A DNA stretch of 24,336 nt. It comes from JALCOL01 sp022649665 (GTDB lineage: Bacteria > Bacillota > Bacilli > Lactobacillales > Enterococcaceae). The notes beneath the pieces were generated by a model. The model saw nothing but the letters and a program-made list of their open reading frames with translations, searched no databases and was not told the DNA's origin. This document shows positions 21,367 to 24,336 of the stretch, piece after piece (the stretch's first letter is position 1; each line of letters opens with the position of its first letter). The stretch lies in assembly GCA_030372335.1 (NCBI GenBank), contig JAUDCW010000025.1; one strand, given 5' to 3'. The translations under genes and the position numbers were made by a program.

Positions 21367-22086
21367 GTGAAATCTTATCAGCGGATCTACCATGAAATCG
21401 AAGAAGCGATTCTCGCCGGCCGCTACCAACCTGAAAGCTTTCTGCCGAGCGAAAATCAATTGAGCACACAATATGATGTCTCGCGCGACACGGTCCGCAA
21501 AGCACTCGCCTCACTCGTCGCCAACGGCTATATCCAAAAAATACGCGGCAAGGGCTCGATCGTGATCCAGCGCAAACAATTGCGTTTCCCGCTATCGGGT
21601 CTAACAAGCTATCACGAGCTGCAGCGCGCTTATGGTTATGATTCAACAACGGAAGTAGTTTCGCTGGAGAAGGCGATCATCTCCCCAGAACTCGCTGAAT
21701 CAAGCGGCTTTTCAGTGGGCGAAGATGTTTGGAAGACCGTCCGGATCCGCAAGATCGACGGTCAAAAGGTCATTTTGGATAAAGACTTGCTGCTGGTCAA
21801 ATACATCCCCGAGTTGACGGAGGAGAATTTGACGCATTCGCTCTACCATTATATCGAAAGCGATCTTAAGCTTGCGATCGCTTATGCGGAAAAAGAAATC
21901 ACGATCGACAACTTGACGCCTGAAGACCATTTGCTCGATCTTCATGAGAATGATATCAATATCGTTTCCGTCAAAAGCCGCGTCTATTTAGCAGACGCGG
22001 CGCAATTTCAATATACCGAGAGCCGCCACCAAGTCGACAAATTCCGCTTTTTCGACTTCGCGCGCCGCAACCCGAGTGTTTACTGA
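21367..22086 (+). CDS. treR: Trehalose operon repressor TreR (GntR/HutC family)
   Basis: A 239-residue GntR-type regulator of the HutC branch. The N-terminal winged helix MKSYQRIYHEIEEAILAGRY...LPSENQLSTQYDVSRDTVRKALASLVANGYIQKIRGKGSIV (1-67) is followed by a UTRA effector domain (about 85-235) with VWKTVRIRKIDGQKVILDKDLL and a C-terminal VKSRVYLADAAQFQYTESRHQVDKFRF, as in TreR. The start is GTG, with AGGAGG 7 nt upstream. It is divergent from treP-treC. By family precedent it represses treP-treC and is released by trehalose-6-phosphate. Its stop codon and that of the convergent XRE gene lie five nt apart inside one palindrome. Confidence 0.93.
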   Translation: MKSYQRIYHEIEEAILAGRYQPESFLPSENQLSTQYDVSRDTVRKALASLVANGYIQKIRGKGSIVIQRKQLRFPLSGLTSYHELQRAYGYDSTTEVVSLEKAIISPELAESSGFSVGEDVWKTVRIRKIDGQKVILDKDLLLVKYIPELTEENLTHSLYHYIESDLKLAIAYAEKEITIDNLTPEDHLLDLHENDINIVSVKSRVYLADAAQFQYTESRHQVDKFRFFDFARRNPSVY

Positions 22087-22091
22087 CCTGG

Positions 22092-22892
22092 TCAGCGGAC
22101 CAATAGTCGCAGTTTTCTCTCTGTCACAGCATCGCCCGCATTTTGCATCACGAGATACTGCTCGGCGCTTGGCACTTTCATGACACTTTCGACCAAATAC
22201 AAGTCGCCAACCGGCACCGTATTTAAAATGATCCGCTGCTCTTCAAAATCGCAAACAGACAGCTGATTCCACGCATCCAAAAAAGTCGGATCGCTCTTGA
22301 GTGCTTGAAAGATCGAAAGCAGAAAAGGCGAATCCGCATTTTGTCCGCATAGCTGTCGAAAGACCGAAGTCAAATATACCGCATAATGCTCCCAACTGAT
22401 CAGATTTTCGCGGTAATACTCTTCTTGGAAGACCCGGTAGATCCAATTCCGCTTGAGCGGCGGAACTTCAGACGAATAATGATAAACTTGCTCATAGCCC
22501 TGGTTCGCCGCGATGATCGTCATATTGCGGTCGATCGCAAACGCCGGATGCGGATCCAAGACGTTCAGCCAGTCAAAAATACTTTGATTGACTTCCACGA
22601 TCGGCCGCGCCGGCGGAACAAATCCTGCCAAATTGAATACATAATTGATTTCCGACTGGTCGAGCTTCAGCGCTGTACATAGGCTCTCCAATACTTCAGC
22701 GGAAGGCGCCGCGCCGGTCCTGCCTTGCTCGATCCGCGTATACCAATCCGTACTCACGTGCGCTAAAGCTGCTACTTCTTCGCGGGTCAACCCGCTTGTT
22801 CGCCGCTTCCTGTTCTGTGAAACCGGAAATTGTTCGACATTCGCATTCTTTCGGCGATACCGGAAAAAATGTCCTAACACTTTCTCGTTCAT
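22092..22892 (-). CDS. XRE-family regulator with MmyB-like ligand-binding domain
   Basis: A 266-residue regulator. The N-terminal helix-turn-helix RTSGLTREEVAALAHVSTDWYTRIEQGR (about 31-58) is of the HTH_31 type, and the rest (about 95-260) matches the MmyB-like, PAS-related ligand-binding domain: DPHPAFAIDRNMTIIAAN, then W-rich NWIYRVFQEEYYRENLISWEHYA and a C-terminal segment ILNTVPVGDLYLVES. The start is ATG at 22890-22892, 8 nt after GGAGG; a GTG three codons upstream overlaps the spacer. Members usually control a neighbouring dehydrogenase or other enzyme gene. Here the divergent neighbour is gap, with inverted repeats between, so control of gap is possible but unproven. Confidence 0.88.
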   Translation of the reverse strand: MNEKVLGHFFRYRRKNANVEQFPVSQNRKRRTSGLTREEVAALAHVSTDWYTRIEQGRTGAAPSAEVLESLCTALKLDQSEINYVFNLAGFVPPARPIVEVNQSIFDWLNVLDPHPAFAIDRNMTIIAANQGYEQVYHYSSEVPPLKRNWIYRVFQEEYYRENLISWEHYAVYLTSVFRQLCGQNADSPFLLSIFQALKSDPTFLDAWNQLSVCDFEEQRIILNTVPVGDLYLVESVMKVPSAEQYLVMQNAGDAVTERKLRLLVR

Positions 22893-22906
22893 TTGCCTCA
22901 CCTCCG

Positions 22907-22931
22907 CATAGGAGAAGTTATCCTATGATAA
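22907..22931. promoter_or_regulatory. Overlapping inverted repeats upstream of the XRE gene
   Basis: CATAGGA (22907-22913) and TCCTATG (22921-22927) are perfect inverted copies 7 nt apart. A second dyad TTATC-CTAT-GATAA (22918-22931) overlaps the right arm. They lie 15 nt before the XRE start and are plausible operator half-sites for autoregulation. Confidence 0.45.
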
Positions 22932-22939
22932 ACCAGCTC

Positions 22940-22968
22940 TTACTGTTGCTATTCAAGCCCAGTATACT
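22940..22968 (+). promoter_or_regulatory. Predicted gap promoter
   Basis: A good -10 TATACT (22963-22968) lies 17 nt after a poor -35-like TTACTG (22940-22945), about 36 nt of leader before the gap ATG. AAGGAGGAG lies before the start codon. Confidence 0.45.
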
Positions 22969-23010
22969 ATACACGTAGCTAAGAATGACAGTAAAAAGGA
23001 GGAGTTCCAT

Positions 23011-24036
23011 ATGACAGCAAAAATTGGAATCAATGGTTTTGGACGAATCGGCCGCTTGGCTTTTCGCCGTATCCTGCAGCAGGAAAAATCAGGAAATCTC
23101 GAGGTCGTAGCGATCAATGATCTGACTTCGACGAAGATGCTCGCTCATTTACTTAAATATGATTCAACCCATGGCGTATTCGATGCAGACGTGACTTACA
23201 CAGAAGACTCGATCGTCGTGAACGGCAAGAATTATCATGTCTATGCGGAACCTGATGCCCGCAAGATCCCGTGGGCAAAACAGGACGGTGTCGATCTGGT
23301 GCTCGAATGTACCGGCTTCTATACCTCCAAAGAAAAATCACAAGCCCATCTCGATGCCGGCGTCAAACGCGTTTTGATCTCTGCACCCGCAGGCAACGAT
23401 GTGAAAACAATCGTTTACAATGTCAATGACGATATTTTGACCCCTGAAGATAAAATCATCTCCGTAGGGTCCTGCACGACAAACTGCTTGGCGCCAATGG
23501 CTGAAGCGCTCGATAAAGAATTCGGTATCGAAGCCGGCACGATGACGACAGTCCATGCCTACACTTCAACGCAAATGATCTTGGACGGTCCCGTTCGCGG
23601 CGGCAACTTGCGCGCAGCTCGGACCGCAGCTTCCAACATCATCCCGCATTCTACCGGTGCTGCAAAAGCAATCGGTCTCGTATTGCCGAACTTGAAAGGC
23701 AAACTCCAAGGCCATGCACAACGGATCCCAGTGGACGATGGTTCATTGACCGAACTCGTGACCGTCTTGAATACCAAAAACTTGACCGCCGACTCGATCA
23801 ACCAAGCAGTGAAGAAATATACTGAAAACAACGAAAGCTTCGGCTGGAACGAAGACGAGATCGTTTCAAGAGATGTCGTCAACTCGACATTCGGCTCGAT
23901 CTTTGATCCGACACAAACCGACGTTGTCACAACTGCCAACGTCCAGCTCGTGAAAACCGTTGCTTGGTACGACAACGAATACGGCTTCACTTGCCAAATG
24001 GTTCGGACACTCGAAAAATTTGCTGATCCAAGCTAA
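23011..24036 (+). CDS. gap: Glyceraldehyde-3-phosphate dehydrogenase, type I
   Basis: A 341-residue glycolytic enzyme that oxidises glyceraldehyde-3-phosphate with NAD and phosphate to 1,3-bisphosphoglycerate. The Rossmann motif GINGFGRIGR is at 6-15; Asp37 in INDLTS favours NAD. The catalytic Cys155 is in SCTTNCLAP and His182 in VHAYTSTQ; the C-terminal WYDNEYGFTCQMV is complete. GGAGGAG lies 8-10 nt before the ATG. The gene is alone between its own promoter and a strong terminator, not in the cggR-gap-pgk-tpi operon common in Firmicutes, so this may be a second gap copy or a rearranged locus. Confidence 0.97.
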   Translation: MTAKIGINGFGRIGRLAFRRILQQEKSGNLEVVAINDLTSTKMLAHLLKYDSTHGVFDADVTYTEDSIVVNGKNYHVYAEPDARKIPWAKQDGVDLVLECTGFYTSKEKSQAHLDAGVKRVLISAPAGNDVKTIVYNVNDDILTPEDKIISVGSCTTNCLAPMAEALDKEFGIEAGTMTTVHAYTSTQMILDGPVRGGNLRAARTAASNIIPHSTGAAKAIGLVLPNLKGKLQGHAQRIPVDDGSLTELVTVLNTKNLTADSINQAVKKYTENNESFGWNEDEIVSRDVVNSTFGSIFDPTQTDVVTTANVQLVKTVAWYDNEYGFTCQMVRTLEKFADPS

Positions 24037-24058
24037 GTCATGGAATTTAGATGAAACG

Positions 24059-24094
24059 AAAGCTCCCCTTCGAAATTGAAGAGGAGCTTTTTTT
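24059..24094. terminator. Terminator after gap, probably bidirectional
   Basis: AAAGCTCC and GGAGCTTT pair, with an inner CTTC/GAAG stem around the loop GAAATT, followed by a seven-T tract (24088-24094). It also stands downstream of the decayed minus-strand frame ending at 24116, so it may have served two convergent genes. Confidence 0.88.
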
Positions 24095-24115
24095 GGTGGT
24101 TATTGTGTGGTGGAT

Positions 24116-24241
24116 TTATAACTCTGCCGCTGTGGGGGCTTTTTGGCTGATCATCCAGTTAAAGTCTAAAACATGCAGCTCGGCAAAATCAAATCTTTCA
24201 TGTGCAGTGATAATAAAATTTGCTTTCTTTATATATTCTAT
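24116..24241 (-). pseudogene. Possible 3' remnant of a decayed minus-strand gene
   Basis: A 41-codon minus-strand frame opens directly after a TAG (24242-24244) and ends with TAA at 24116-24118. Its translation, with blocks such as NFIITAHERFDFAEL and HVLDFNWMIS, has the composition of a real protein C-terminus but no in-frame start except a late Met. In a different frame upstream, a short RILDELFGNLDQ ends in TAA near 24272, and an ATG frame MELFMLLIDRIYK lies between; a single frameshift would join that to the remnant. I do not recognise the family. The rest of 24095-24336 is AT-rich, with nothing else identified. Confidence 0.3.
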
Positions 24242-24336
24242 CTATGAGCAACATAAAAAGTTCCATTTGTTTATTGATCAAGATTCCCAAAAAGCTCATC
24301 CAAAATACGTCATTCTCTCCTGAAACCTTGAATTGA

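Noticed and set aside
24051..24323. 90-codon plus-strand frame after gap
   Set aside because: Its start and first codons run through the gap terminator hairpin and it has no ribosome binding site.

Overview
The window reads as chromosomal DNA of a low- to mid-GC Firmicute, most likely a member of the Lactobacillales (Enterococcaceae or Lactobacillaceae; genus not determinable from sequence alone). The grounds are strong AGGAGG-type ribosome binding sites, GTG and TTG starts, CcpA-type cre-like sites, a trehalose PTS locus with TreR, a LacI repressor of KdgR type, and short intergenic gaps. No tRNA, rRNA, CRISPR array or insertion sequence was seen.

Region 1 (1-5403) is part of a type I restriction-modification locus. 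It holds a tyrosine recombinase (minus), a complete two-domain specificity gene hsdS (minus) that lacks a convincing ribosome binding site and the usual N-terminal lead, and a divergent full-length hsdR (plus). hsdM is not in the window. This looks like one side of an invertible hsdS shufflon; the hsdS seen here is probably the silent cassette. The region is visibly AT-richer than the rest.

Region 2 (5403-14361, all minus) begins at its promoter end (right) with a LacI repressor and runs through a xylose-isomerase-like TIM-barrel protein, a PfkB sugar kinase of the KdgK type, a 3-hexulose-6-phosphate synthase-like protein, a 6-phospho-3-hexuloisomerase-like SIS protein, an ion-transporter-superfamily permease (GntP/DcuC-like), a lone HyuA-type hydantoinase/oxoprolinase subunit, and a HExxH metalloprotease-like protein. 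Gaps are tiny and several pairs overlap (ATGA, GTGA, TAATG), so this is one eight-gene operon with a promoter carrying twin LacI operators. The combination of a hexulose-phosphate pair, a keto-sugar-acid-type kinase and an ATP-dependent amidase-like enzyme does not match a pathway I can name, and is the best candidate here for an undescribed catabolic system. Beyond a hairpin lies an AadE-like aminoglycoside nucleotidyltransferase homologue.

Region 3 (14410-17376, minus) holds a MarR regulator and a FUSC-type membrane protein under a promoter overlapped by a perfect 35-bp palindrome, a SemiSWEET sugar transporter with its own promoter, and a Mor-like HTH protein overlapping a double zinc-ribbon membrane protein.

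Region 4 (17341-22095) is the trehalose locus: treP (PTS EIIBCA) and treC (trehalose-6-phosphate hydrolase) on the minus strand, and divergent treR on the plus strand. Trehalose is taken up and phosphorylated by TreP, then cleaved by TreC to glucose and glucose-6-phosphate. The control region has matched promoters, a TreR-like operator and a cre-like site.

Region 5 (22092-24336) has an XRE/MmyB-type regulator (minus), divergent gap (glyceraldehyde-3-phosphate dehydrogenase) with a strong terminator, and a 3' tail that seems to contain the decayed end of a minus-strand gene.
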